From: Desulfurellales bacterium
GTDB lineage: Bacteria > Campylobacterota_A > Desulfurellia > Desulfurellales > Hippeaceae
Length of the DNA: 32,741 bases
Reading direction: 5' to 3'
Assembly (NCBI GenBank): GCA_027035575.1
Contig: JALVUQ010000071.1
Span: 1 to 32,741 of the forward strand
Part shown: positions 17,017 to 24,706 of the stretch, piece by piece
Layout: each line of letters opens with the position of its first letter
How positions within the stretch are numbered: the first letter of the stretch is position 1
The notes under the pieces: generated by a model
What the model saw: the letters and a program-made list of their open reading frames with translations, nothing else
Databases searched by the model: none
Told to the model about the DNA's origin: nothing
Translations under genes and position numbers: made by a program

Positions 17017-17616
17017 ATGGATTTAAGTCTTGATGAGGGCAGGTTTCTTGTCAGACTGGCAAGAAGAGCGATAGAGCACTATTTCCAAACGCACAAGGTC
17101 TTACAAAGACCGGATGAATTCCCTGAAATCCTTGAAGAAAAAAGGGGCGTATTTGTTACGCTAAACGTGTATCCCGATAAAAGGCTTAGGGGCTGTATCG
17201 GTTATCCCTTGGCTTATGAACCGTTAATTGATGCAACAATATCATCTGCTGTCTCTGCGGCGTTTTCAGACCCGAGGTTTACACCCTTAGCAAAAAGCGA
17301 GCTTGATAAGGTTGTCGTTGAGGTTAGCGTGCTGTCACCGATGATTCCTTTGGATAAAAGCAAGAGGTACGAAAAGCAGATAAAAATCGGAAGGGACGGT
17401 TTGTTTATAGTGTGCGGTTCAAACAGCGGACTTTTGCTGCCGCAGGTGCCGGTTGAATGGCATTGGAACGAAAGGGAGTTTTTATCTGAAATTTGTATAA
17501 AAGCCGGGCTTGCTCCTGACTGCTATGAAAACTCTCTTTGTGATTTATACAGGTTCAGCGGGCAGATATTCGAGGAAGAAAGTCCAAGCGGAAACGTAAT
17601 AGAGAAAGATATTTAG
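17017..17616 (+). CDS. AMMECR1-family protein (AmrA-like)
   Basis: 199 residues covering a whole AMMECR1 domain. The family hallmark LRGCIGYP is at about residues 67-74, followed by AVSAAFSDPRFTPLAKSEL and VEVSVLSPM; the later LLPQVPVEWHWNEREFL segment is also typical. The biochemical role of this family is not established. In many bacteria and archaea it belongs to a three-part set with a Memo-like protein and a radical SAM protein; neither partner is seen here. The gene lies 16 bases after ileS and 11 before the next gene, whose ribosome-binding site overlaps its stop. Confidence 0.9.
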   Translation: MDLSLDEGRFLVRLARRAIEHYFQTHKVLQRPDEFPEILEEKRGVFVTLNVYPDKRLRGCIGYPLAYEPLIDATISSAVSAAFSDPRFTPLAKSELDKVVVEVSVLSPMIPLDKSKRYEKQIKIGRDGLFIVCGSNSGLLLPQVPVEWHWNEREFLSEICIKAGLAPDCYENSLCDLYRFSGQIFEEESPSGNVIEKDI

Positions 17617-17627
17617 GAGGTTATTTT

Positions 17628-18191
17628 ATGGATAAGATATTGAGTGAAGACAAGGAGAAACTCGAAGATATTATTGTTGATATGAAATCGGAGGTTAAGG
17701 AATCTTTTGATATTAACGAGAGTTTAAACAAAGTAAGGGATGAGCTTTCAAAATGGGGTAAAAACAATCTGTCTTTGATGTTTCAGGAGTTGAAGGGTTA
17801 CGTTGAGAAAAACAATCCTAAATTTATAGAGGAAAATAAAGAAAAGTGGGAGACTATGCTTGATAAGGCTGATGCTTTAACACAATACGGTTTGTATGTT
17901 GCACCCATTGATTTGTTAAGAAGCAGCGATAACACCGCAAAGTCGATATATGTCGGAGCCGGTGCGTTTGTCAGCAGTATAGTCTTTACCAAACTTGCAA
18001 TGAAAAAGGCAAAATTTTTGCCGTCTCTTTTGACGTCCGTGATTAGCGGTGTTGCGGCTTACTATCTGCTTGATGCCAACAAAGACGAAGAGATGAAAAA
18101 TATGCTTTTGAGCTATATAGACGATGCCAAAGACTGGATAGATACGGCTTTTGAGAATATGTACAGAATATTTAAAGATGCTGCCGCTTAA
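17628..18191 (+). CDS. Small membrane protein of unknown function
   Basis: 187 residues; family not recognised. The first 100 residues are charged and helical (many Lys, Glu, Asp), and two adjacent hydrophobic stretches follow: SIYVGAGAFVSSIVFTKLAM and LLTSVISGVAAYYLLD (about 107-153). The tail is acidic and amphipathic. It may form a membrane hairpin with a cytoplasmic coiled domain, loosely like YtxH-type proteins, but this is only a topological likeness. AGGAGG lies before ATG at 17628. The end overlaps the start of the lipoprotein gene by 14 bases. Confidence 0.75.
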   Translation: MDKILSEDKEKLEDIIVDMKSEVKESFDINESLNKVRDELSKWGKNNLSLMFQELKGYVEKNNPKFIEENKEKWETMLDKADALTQYGLYVAPIDLLRSSDNTAKSIYVGAGAFVSSIVFTKLAMKKAKFLPSLLTSVISGVAAYYLLDANKDEEMKNMLLSYIDDAKDWIDTAFENMYRIFKDAAA

Positions 18192-18732
18192 AAAATTTTT
18201 TACAGCAGTTCTCTTTATCGGGGCTGCTTTTTTGTATTCGTGCAGCAGCAGTATAAAATATCCGCAATATTCGACCCAAAATGTAGAGCAAAATAAGGTT
18301 ATAGTTAAACACGCAAAGCCAAAAACGGAATATTACAATCCGAAAACGCAAAGAGGAGTTTCTTATCTTAAACTCGGCAGGTGTAAAAAAGCGATAAACT
18401 ATTTTGGCTCATTAGACGGTTTTTTGCCTCAATACTGTCTTCTTGTTTCATACGGATACTGCGGAGCATTCAAAAAAGCCAAGAGAGAATTCTCGAAGCT
18501 CGAAAACAGGGATATTAACAACAAATGGCAGGCGAGAGTATATGCGACATTCGGTTTTATTTTAATGATTGAAAAGAAAAGCGTTTTCAGGGATTATTTG
18601 ACCGTTGCATACGCATACGACGAAAAAAACAGACTTGCAAGGGAGTTGATGCTGAAAAAACATTTAAGCCTTCTTGATAAAAAACGATACTTTAACAGAT
18701 TGTTGGATTGGTGCGGCAGTTATGATAAATAA
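18178..18732 (+). CDS. Lipoprotein with TPR-like helical repeats
   Basis: 184 residues from ATG at 18178. A type II signal is clear: basic start MLPLKKFF, hydrophobic core, and lipobox LYSC with Cys22 as the lipidated residue. The mature part contains short helix pairs (GVSYLKLGRCKKAINYFGSL, QYCLLVSYGYCGAFKKAKREF) that resemble tetratricopeptide units, suggesting a protein-binding role in the envelope. A longer version starting at 18151 is possible, but it would put charged residues before the signal, so I chose the later ATG. The start lies inside the preceding gene and its end overlaps the next by 11 bases. Specific function unknown. Confidence 0.8.
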   Translation: MLPLKKFFTAVLFIGAAFLYSCSSSIKYPQYSTQNVEQNKVIVKHAKPKTEYYNPKTQRGVSYLKLGRCKKAINYFGSLDGFLPQYCLLVSYGYCGAFKKAKREFSKLENRDINNKWQARVYATFGFILMIEKKSVFRDYLTVAYAYDEKNRLARELMLKKHLSLLDKKRYFNRLLDWCGSYDK

Positions 18733-19024
18733 AGAAGCCGTTATAGAAAAACTTAAAGAGATATACGAGCCCTGTATGCCTTTAATTGATATTGTGGAGA
18801 TGGGGCTTATATACGAAGTTAATGTTGAAGGAAGCAGTGTTGGCGTAGTTATGACCTTTACAACGCCGCACTGTCCTGCCGGTTTTCGTATGGTCAAAAT
18901 GGTTGAGGATAAAATAAAAGAGCTGAAAGGTGTAGAAAGCGTTGATGTTAAGCTGACGTTTGACCCTCCCTGGACAAAAGAGCGCTTGAGTGAGGAAAAC
19001 AGAAAAAAATTAGGTTTTATATAG
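18722..19024 (+). CDS. MIP18/DUF59-family protein (SufT/PaaD-like)
   Basis: 100 residues from ATG at 18722. The MIP18 family works in maturation or transfer of iron-sulfur clusters. Typical elements are EPCMPLIDIVEMGLIY (usual PDIVELGLV region), the Cys-containing loop TFTTPHCPAGFRM and the ending DPPWTKERLSEENRKKLGF. A longer frame from 18674 lies wholly in the lipoprotein gene and is unlikely to be used. It overlaps the lipoprotein stop by 11 bases. Its last 15 bases are also the end of the convergent Gate-domain gene. A role in iron-sulfur supply would fit the many [4Fe-4S] sites of the protein at 28854-29858, but there is no direct link. Confidence 0.88.
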   Translation: MINKEAVIEKLKEIYEPCMPLIDIVEMGLIYEVNVEGSSVGVVMTFTTPHCPAGFRMVKMVEDKIKELKGVESVDVKLTFDPPWTKERLSEENRKKLGFI

Positions 19025-19447
19025 TTTTTTCTTGAGGTAACTGTAAAACAGGTATGTAACGATAAAGGCTATAACTATGCGTGTTCCGAGCATATAAAAG
19101 CCGTTTCCGCCTATTGCTACAAAAACAAGCGTGTCTTCTATAACTGCATGACACATAGATAAAAATACAGCGGTTAAAATTATATCAATGTTTTCGAGTT
19201 TCTTTTTTTCAGATTGGGCTATAAGTATTCCCGAACCGTAGGTTATGCCCAAGAATATACCGGTAAGCATCGAAACGCTTGCTTGCTTTGAAAAACCGAG
19301 AGGCTTTATGAATATATATAAAAATTCAAGTATTTTTTTGAACAGTTTGCTGTTTTCAAGGAATTCATAGGCTATCATAAGCGGAACGATAATAAATATG
19401 AGTTTTAACGAAAGTTTGAGACTGCCGATTAGTGCGTGGATAATCAT
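19010..19447 (-). CDS. Small Gate-domain membrane protein B
   Basis: 145 residues with about four membrane helices. The pattern KLSLKLIFIIVPLMIAYEFL, then KPLGFSKQASVSMLTGIFLGITYGSGIL and ISMCHAVIEDTLVF-like region (LSMCHAVIEDTLVFVAIGG) matches the Gate or nucleoside-recognition domain family that includes spore maturation proteins SpmA/SpmB and parts of nucleoside and iron transporters. I chose the ATG at 19447, four bases after the stop of protein A, since an upstream ATG at 19498 would overlap that gene without need. The polar Cys-His and Glu-Asp residues in a membrane context could line a pore. Substrate unknown; sporulation is not implied. Confidence 0.8.
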   Translation of the reverse strand: MIIHALIGSLKLSLKLIFIIVPLMIAYEFLENSKLFKKILEFLYIFIKPLGFSKQASVSMLTGIFLGITYGSGILIAQSEKKKLENIDIILTAVFLSMCHAVIEDTLVFVAIGGNGFYMLGTRIVIAFIVTYLFYSYLKKKLYKT

Positions 19448-19451
19448 TGAA

Positions 19452-19895
19452 CTATCCGTAAACCGCCTTAAACAACAAATTGAGCAATATGCCGGCAATC
19501 AAAGAGACGATTATTCTCAACGAAATTAACAAAAAGGCGTTTGCGCCGGTTTTATGCAGTATGGCCCCTTCAACTATGAGGTTATGCGATATGCCTGTCA
19601 TAAGCCCTACAACTGTAACCTCTCGCCAATTGGGAGAAAGCGGAATCAGTGCGGCAATGGCGGCGTAAAGATTAACCGTATAGCCGCTAATCAAAGCAAT
19701 CGACATCTTGCCGCTTAAACCGAATATGCTCATAACAGGGGAAAGCGTTTTTCCTATATATGATGTAAACGGCGTATTGTTTATCAAATCAACGGCTATG
19801 TAGAACGGAACAATTGTTTTTATCAATTTAAACGAGACCGAAAAACCGTTTTTTAATCCGTTTTCAAATAACCGTTTGCTTTGATTAAGTGTCAT
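19452..19895 (-). CDS. Small Gate-domain membrane protein A
   Basis: 147 residues from ATG at 19895. It is a second half-size member of the Gate family: SVSFKLIKTIVPFYIAVDLI, then SPVMSIFGLSGKMSIALISGY and MTGISHNLIVEGAILHKTG. The layout parallels protein B, with similar position of a Ser-His and Glu-containing helix, so the two probably form a heteromeric complex like SpmA/SpmB. Its start overlaps the last 11 bases of mscS-like gene, and its stop is four bases before protein B. Transported or sensed compound unknown. Confidence 0.8.
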   Translation of the reverse strand: MTLNQSKRLFENGLKNGFSVSFKLIKTIVPFYIAVDLINNTPFTSYIGKTLSPVMSIFGLSGKMSIALISGYTVNLYAAIAALIPLSPNWREVTVVGLMTGISHNLIVEGAILHKTGANAFLLISLRIIVSLIAGILLNLLFKAVYG

Positions 19896-20970
19896 TTTTT
19901 TCCATATATACGGATAGAGACGGGAATGCAAAATCTATGCCGAGCTCTTCCATTATCGATATGATTTTCAAATTAACATCCTGTTTTATGTCAAGATACT
20001 CCGTCCATACAGCCGTGTCCGTAAAGCAGTATATAAAGATGTTCATAGAGCTGTCGGCAAATTCCGTAAAGTAAACAAGCCTGGGTTTTTCGTATATTCT
20101 TTTATGGTTTGCCAGCATTTCGCGTATTTTATTGACGGCAAGTTCCAGTTTTTCTTTGGGAGTCGAGTATGTCACACCTATTGTAAACTTAATTCTCCTT
20201 CTTTTGCGCAAAGAGAAGTTCTCCACAGCTTCGTTTGCTATTTTGGAGTTTGGAACGGAGACAAGCGAGTTTTCAAAGGTCCTTATTTTTGTACTTCTGA
20301 ATCCTATATCTTCAACAACACCTTCGGTGTCGCTTGTCTTAATCCAGTCGCCTATGGTAAACGGTCTGTCAAACAGTATCATTATGCTGCCGAACAGATT
20401 TGCAAGTGTGTCTCTTGCAGCCAAAGCAACGGCTAAACCTCCGATGCCAAGCCCCGTAATTATAGCCCCGATATTGTATCCCCAGGTTTGAATTATCAAA
20501 ACAACGGCAAAGACTATAATTGAGAACTTTATGAATTTGCTGAAAAAGGGTATGAACCCCAACGCCACTTCGTAGTCCTGCTTTTTAAATATGGTTTCAA
20601 GTGTTTTGGATAGAATATTATCAGCTCTGTAAAGTGCCCAGCTTGATACGAAAATAACAAAAGAGAACAGTATTTTTGAAGCCACAAGATTGTAGCTTGA
20701 GCCGAGGTTGAGATAGATAAAGGCAAAGTAAAGCCCTAAAATGCCTATGAAAAATTTAATGGGGGGCTCAAGCGTTTCGATTAGCTCATCGTCAAACATC
20801 GTTTTTGTTTTTTTCGCCATCATTTTTAAGGATTTTATTACTATTCGTCCAAACAGCTGCTTAAACAGTAAAAACAAAAAGACGATAAGCAGCGCAACAA
20901 GCAGTCTTCCCATACTTATATTAGCAACCGTGTAGTTTAAAAATTCTCCTATCTCTTTCGGTAAACTCAT
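19885..20970 (-). CDS. MscS-family mechanosensitive channel
   Basis: 361 residues. Four predicted membrane helices (about 20-40, 70-90, 97-118, 145-165) are followed by the pore-lining helix region, Gly/Ala-rich GLGIGGLAVALAARDTLANL (about 172-191), and LFDRPFTIGDWI, the hallmark start of the cytoplasmic beta domain. The C-terminal alpha-beta domain (VGVTYSTP-like, IGVTYSTPKEKLELAV) is complete. Such channels release solutes on osmotic downshift; some bind cyclic nucleotides, but no such domain is seen. ATG at 20970 lies 18 bases after the HAD gene. It overlaps the downstream Gate gene. Confidence 0.93.
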   Translation of the reverse strand: MSLPKEIGEFLNYTVANISMGRLLVALLIVFLFLLFKQLFGRIVIKSLKMMAKKTKTMFDDELIETLEPPIKFFIGILGLYFAFIYLNLGSSYNLVASKILFSFVIFVSSWALYRADNILSKTLETIFKKQDYEVALGFIPFFSKFIKFSIIVFAVVLIIQTWGYNIGAIITGLGIGGLAVALAARDTLANLFGSIMILFDRPFTIGDWIKTSDTEGVVEDIGFRSTKIRTFENSLVSVPNSKIANEAVENFSLRKRRRIKFTIGVTYSTPKEKLELAVNKIREMLANHKRIYEKPRLVYFTEFADSSMNIFIYCFTDTAVWTEYLDIKQDVNLKIISIMEELGIDFAFPSLSVYMEKNDT

Positions 20971-20988
20971 ACAAACACCATCAAAATC

Positions 20989-21456
20989 CTATTTTCTTAA
21001 AAGCGATACTATCTTGCGCGTATCTATCAAACCGTCAAGCACATCGTTTGTTGAACAAGCCACAATATCTGCTTCGTTTATAAGTTTTGCAAAGCAGCCG
21101 TCTTTATTGATGACAGCTATGGAGAGCCTTGCGTTTTTTAACATCAAAACGTCGTTATTTCCGTTTCCTATGGCTGCGCAATACTCTGCGCCAAGCTCGT
21201 TCAATTTTTGCAGCTTTTGAGTTCCGGCTTCACCTTGCAGTATGTTTATATTAAGTTTCAAGCCTTTAAGCTCTTTTTCAGCCGAGCCAAACGTATCGGA
21301 TGTCAAAACCTCTATCCTTTCAAACTTATCCGATAACGCCTCAAGTCTTTCTTTAACACCGTCTATCATCTTTCCGTTTTCGGACAGCGTTCCCGTATAA
21401 TCAAGCAGAAGGTATTTAAGCTCTATTTTTTCATCGTTAAATTCTATCGTAATCAT
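20989..21456 (-). CDS. HAD-superfamily protein resembling the P-domain of P-type ATPases
   Basis: 155 residues. Motif I is DYTGT (Asp19 nucleophile, Thr21 rather than the usual second Asp), motif II is LTSDTFG, and the last motif is GNGNNDVLMLKNA. The D-x-T-G-T form is the signature of P-type ATPase phosphorylation domains, and stand-alone proteins of this kind are grouped as soluble P-type ATPase-like HAD proteins. No membrane helix is present. The physiological substrate is unknown. The ATG at 21456 overlaps the permease stop by four bases (ATGA). Confidence 0.85.
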   Translation of the reverse strand: MITIEFNDEKIELKYLLLDYTGTLSENGKMIDGVKERLEALSDKFERIEVLTSDTFGSAEKELKGLKLNINILQGEAGTQKLQKLNELGAEYCAAIGNGNNDVLMLKNARLSIAVINKDGCFAKLINEADIVACSTNDVLDGLIDTRKIVSLLRK

Positions 21457-22421
21457 TTTGAGTACCTTATCCGCGGGTCAACCAAAGCATAGGTTATATC
21501 CGCTATTAAATTACCTATGAGCGTTAAAACCGTACTAATTGTTAAAATACCCATAATCGTGGGGTAGTCCCTTGCCATTGCCGAAAGATAAAACAGCTGT
21601 CCCATCCCCGGTATTGCGAAAATAGATTCCATAATGACACTTCCTCCTATAAGCCCCGGTATGGATAGACCGAGTATTGTTACAAGCGGCAGCATTGCGT
21701 TTTTTAGCGTATGAATGTAGATGGTTTTTTTGCTTGCTTTGTGCAGATAGAGCATTCTTATAAAATCCTTATCAAAAACCTCTATGACGCCCTTTCTTAT
21801 GTATCTCGCAAACCCTGCCAACGAGCCGTAAACCCCTATGGCAACGGGCAGGGCAAGATGTTTTGCCGTATCCCAGTAGTAATAAAAAGTGCCGGGGTGA
21901 ACATTTACGGAGTGCAAGCCCGAAAGCGGCAAGATATGCCACTTTACGCTGAAGAGTATCATTAAAAGCAGGGCAAGCCAAAAAGAGGGCATAGCATATC
22001 CGCTAAATACAAAAAGCGTGAAAAACTTATCGATAAAGGAATCTTTTTTGATGGCGCTTATAACACCAATGGGTATGGATATGGCAAGAGATATGATTAA
22101 AACGGCAACATTAATACCAACTGTTACAGGCAGTCTTGAGGCAATTTTTTTGATAACGCTCACACCGTCAACCAGACTTACGCCGAAATTCAGATGCATA
22201 ACCGATTTAATCCAATCCGCATACTGAACGTATAAAGGCTGGTCGAGATGGTAAAATTTCTTCATATGCTCAAGGGATTCGGCAGATATGTTGGGGTTGA
22301 AAGTTCCCATAGAGTTGATGGGGTTTCCGGGAGCAAGATGTATGATTACAAATATAATAACCGTAATCCCGAAAAAAGTGGGAACCAGTTCCAACAGTTT
22401 TTTCAGTAAAAAAACTTTCAT
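21453..22421 (-). CDS. DppB/OppB-type ABC transporter permease
   Basis: 322 residues with six membrane helices. The N-terminus KLLELVPTFFGITVIIFVIIHL and the downstream PGNPIN are typical of oligopeptide/nickel permeases of the DppB type. The coupling loop with FDKDFIRMLYLHKASKKTIY and the following LKNAMLPLVTILG and SIPGLIGGSVIMESIF are conserved. The partner permease (DppC), binding protein and ATPases are not adjacent, so it must cooperate with subunits encoded elsewhere or be an orphan. It overlaps the upstream HD-GYP gene and the downstream HAD gene by four bases each. Confidence 0.93.
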   Translation of the reverse strand: MKVFLLKKLLELVPTFFGITVIIFVIIHLAPGNPINSMGTFNPNISAESLEHMKKFYHLDQPLYVQYADWIKSVMHLNFGVSLVDGVSVIKKIASRLPVTVGINVAVLIISLAISIPIGVISAIKKDSFIDKFFTLFVFSGYAMPSFWLALLLMILFSVKWHILPLSGLHSVNVHPGTFYYYWDTAKHLALPVAIGVYGSLAGFARYIRKGVIEVFDKDFIRMLYLHKASKKTIYIHTLKNAMLPLVTILGLSIPGLIGGSVIMESIFAIPGMGQLFYLSAMARDYPTIMGILTISTVLTLIGNLIADITYALVDPRIRYSK

Positions 22422-24511
22422 CGTTTGTACAGCTCTTTCTTTTTAACCAGGCATTTGTATATAAGTTCTTCTGCGTTTTTTGCCTCTTTGGGATATTGTG
22501 TATAGGTTATGTAGCAGCCTATTATTCTATCCGCCTCGTTTCTGTCTATAACGCAGCTTTTTTGTTTAACTCTTTTAACAATACCTTTTTTGAGCTCTGC
22601 CGATATTATCTGTTTAAACGTTTCTGCGCTTGTACCTTTGTATATGAACATAAAGACATCCGCACCGGTTCTTGATACCGCATCTATATTTGATAATTTT
22701 AGCAGCTCCTGCGCAACAAAAACGATTATTTTGTCTCCTATATCAACGCCGTATTTGTAATTGATGTAGGAAATGTTTTTTATATCTATCATAAAGAGCG
22801 TAAATCTCTCTTTGGTTTTGATATATTTTTCTATTGTTGACGATAAAGTATCCCTTCGATAGAGCCCTGTCATATAATCCCTTTGAATCATATCGTTTCT
22901 GATTTCGTCGAGCTTTGATGGTACAAATACCGACGTTATGGCGCTTTGGGTTATATACGATTCTTTCAAGACTTTTTCGGTTTTTGAAAGAATGTTTAAA
23001 TCCACACTCTCTTTTTTCAAAATTTCAATCGCCTCATCGGATGACATCTTATCTCTGTAGGGTCTTTTGGTTGTCAAAGCGTCGAATATGTCGGCGATGG
23101 CAAGTATCCTTGCTCCAAGCTCTATTTTGTCTTTTTTTAACCCGTCGGGATAGCCGCTTCCGTCACATCGCTCGTGGTGGTGTTTTATGCACTGAGCTAT
23201 TTTTTTAAATTTCGGTATGCTTTTTATTATTTCATACGAAAAAACAGGGTGCAGTTTGATTATCTCGTATTCGTGCGGCATTAACCTGCCCGGTTTGAGC
23301 AGTATATTGTCTGGTATTCCTATTTTTCCTATATCGTGCAGAAGCCCCGCATTGTATATGGCCTCAAGCTCCTCTTCGTTAAGCCCCAAAGCTGCCCCCA
23401 TATTTTTGGCATAAATTGCTACATGCTCTGAGTGTCCCTTTGTGTAAACATCCTTAGCCTCCATAGAGGAGACAAATGCTTTGATTAACCCTGTTTCAGT
23501 CTCCGACAGCCTTGAGGAAATTCTCGATAAGTTTTTGTATGTGTATATCATAGAAGCAAAGTATCTAAACATTGTTTTTGCAAAAAGTATGGTTTGACTG
23601 CTCAATCGGCTGTTTGGGTTGCAAAATCCCAAGCATAAAACCGCTATCGTACGATAGTTGGATGTAATGGGTATCGCAAGGGCTTTTTTAATTGATGAGT
23701 GGTTGCATTTACTTAAATCCCTCTCTTTTGTAAACTCAACGGTGTTGATAATATTGTTTTCCCATAAATCGTACAACGGGTTGGTGCTGCACTCCTTATA
23801 GCTCATTTTTGAAAATACCGTGTTTAACTTTGCAAATATGTTTTCTGAAGGCATTACGAAACTGACCGTGTTGGCATTTGTTATCGATTTTATTTTGCTT
23901 AGCGTGTTGGAAATCCACTTGTCTATCTGTCCGCTTGATTCAATATCCGAAGCTATTTCGTTTATGAGCTTTACGTATTGGGTATTGATATTTTGTTCTT
24001 CTTTGAGTTTTTTGTTTAAATTCTCCTTTTCGAGTTGAGACGCTATAGTGTTTGCTATCAGTTTTAGGGCTTCTATTTGTTTTTCGTCAAACTCAATCTT
24101 TTTGTTGAACTTGACTATATGCAATGAACCGTAAATATTTTTGTCGGTCTTTATTGTAACGGCAAGCAGAGATTTCAAGCCTATCCGTTTCCACTCTTTG
24201 AGTGCATATTCGTAGTTTTCGTAGTCGTCTATTTTTATGTATCCTTGTTTGGTAAGAGTATTTTCAAACTCTTTTCTGTCTTTTAAGTTTATACTTTTGA
24301 TTTTTTCCAATTGAAGGCGGTCTATTATCGAAGATGAGTACTTCAGATTTATAAACCCCTCTTCCCACAGTCCTATAAACGCTCCGTCCGCTTTGAATAT
24401 TGTTGATAAGGAATTTAAAATTGACAGCCACTCGTCTTTTTTGTATCGACTGTTTATTATACTGTCTGCAATAAGAAGTATTTCTTTAAAGTCGTCGGAA
24501 AGAAAATTCAT
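22418..24511 (-). CDS. GAF-GAF-HD-GYP protein with degenerate GGDEF domain
   Basis: 697 residues, cytoplasmic. Two GAF-type sensor domains occupy about 20-165 and 195-335. The HD-GYP domain (about 345-510) is complete: TKGHSEHVA, LLHDIGKIGIPDNILLKPG, HHERCDGSGYPDGL and DIFDALTTKRPYR, so cyclic di-GMP phosphodiesterase activity is expected. The C-terminal GGDEF-fold domain starts at MTGLYRRDTL, but the GGDEF signature is replaced by TGADVF in SRTGADVFMF, so it should not synthesise cyclic di-GMP and may only bind GTP or regulate. ATG at 24511. The stop overlaps the permease start by four bases; this protein opens the operon. A weak -10 like element (24523-24528) with ACTCAA-complement -35 is possible. 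Confidence 0.92.
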   Translation of the reverse strand: MNFLSDDFKEILLIADSIINSRYKKDEWLSILNSLSTIFKADGAFIGLWEEGFINLKYSSSIIDRLQLEKIKSINLKDRKEFENTLTKQGYIKIDDYENYEYALKEWKRIGLKSLLAVTIKTDKNIYGSLHIVKFNKKIEFDEKQIEALKLIANTIASQLEKENLNKKLKEEQNINTQYVKLINEIASDIESSGQIDKWISNTLSKIKSITNANTVSFVMPSENIFAKLNTVFSKMSYKECSTNPLYDLWENNIINTVEFTKERDLSKCNHSSIKKALAIPITSNYRTIAVLCLGFCNPNSRLSSQTILFAKTMFRYFASMIYTYKNLSRISSRLSETETGLIKAFVSSMEAKDVYTKGHSEHVAIYAKNMGAALGLNEEELEAIYNAGLLHDIGKIGIPDNILLKPGRLMPHEYEIIKLHPVFSYEIIKSIPKFKKIAQCIKHHHERCDGSGYPDGLKKDKIELGARILAIADIFDALTTKRPYRDKMSSDEAIEILKKESVDLNILSKTEKVLKESYITQSAITSVFVPSKLDEIRNDMIQRDYMTGLYRRDTLSSTIEKYIKTKERFTLFMIDIKNISYINYKYGVDIGDKIIVFVAQELLKLSNIDAVSRTGADVFMFIYKGTSAETFKQIISAELKKGIVKRVKQKSCVIDRNEADRIIGCYITYTQYPKEAKNAEELIYKCLVKKKELYKR

Positions 24512-24645
24512 AGCTACTAATTACCATAATCGGGCATTAAAGTCAAACTCAACCGTCTCTTTCGTATTTAATAAATTGCCGTTGTAACAGGTTTTTTGCG
24601 CAAAATATTCTCCTTTGATGCAGCTTATTTTATACTACGTTTTTC

Positions 24646-24674
24646 TTGAATAATGCACTCTAAAATTATAACAT
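24646..24674 (+). promoter_or_regulatory. Candidate promoter of the ankyrin-repeat gene
   Basis: TTGAAT (24646-24651) is followed after 17 bases by TAACAT; a better TATAAC box is two bases earlier with a 15-base spacer. Either would begin a transcript about 25 bases before the ATG at 24707. Confidence 0.4.
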
Positions 24675-24706
24675 AAAAACGCAACTATTTTTTAAAGGGG
24701 GATTTG

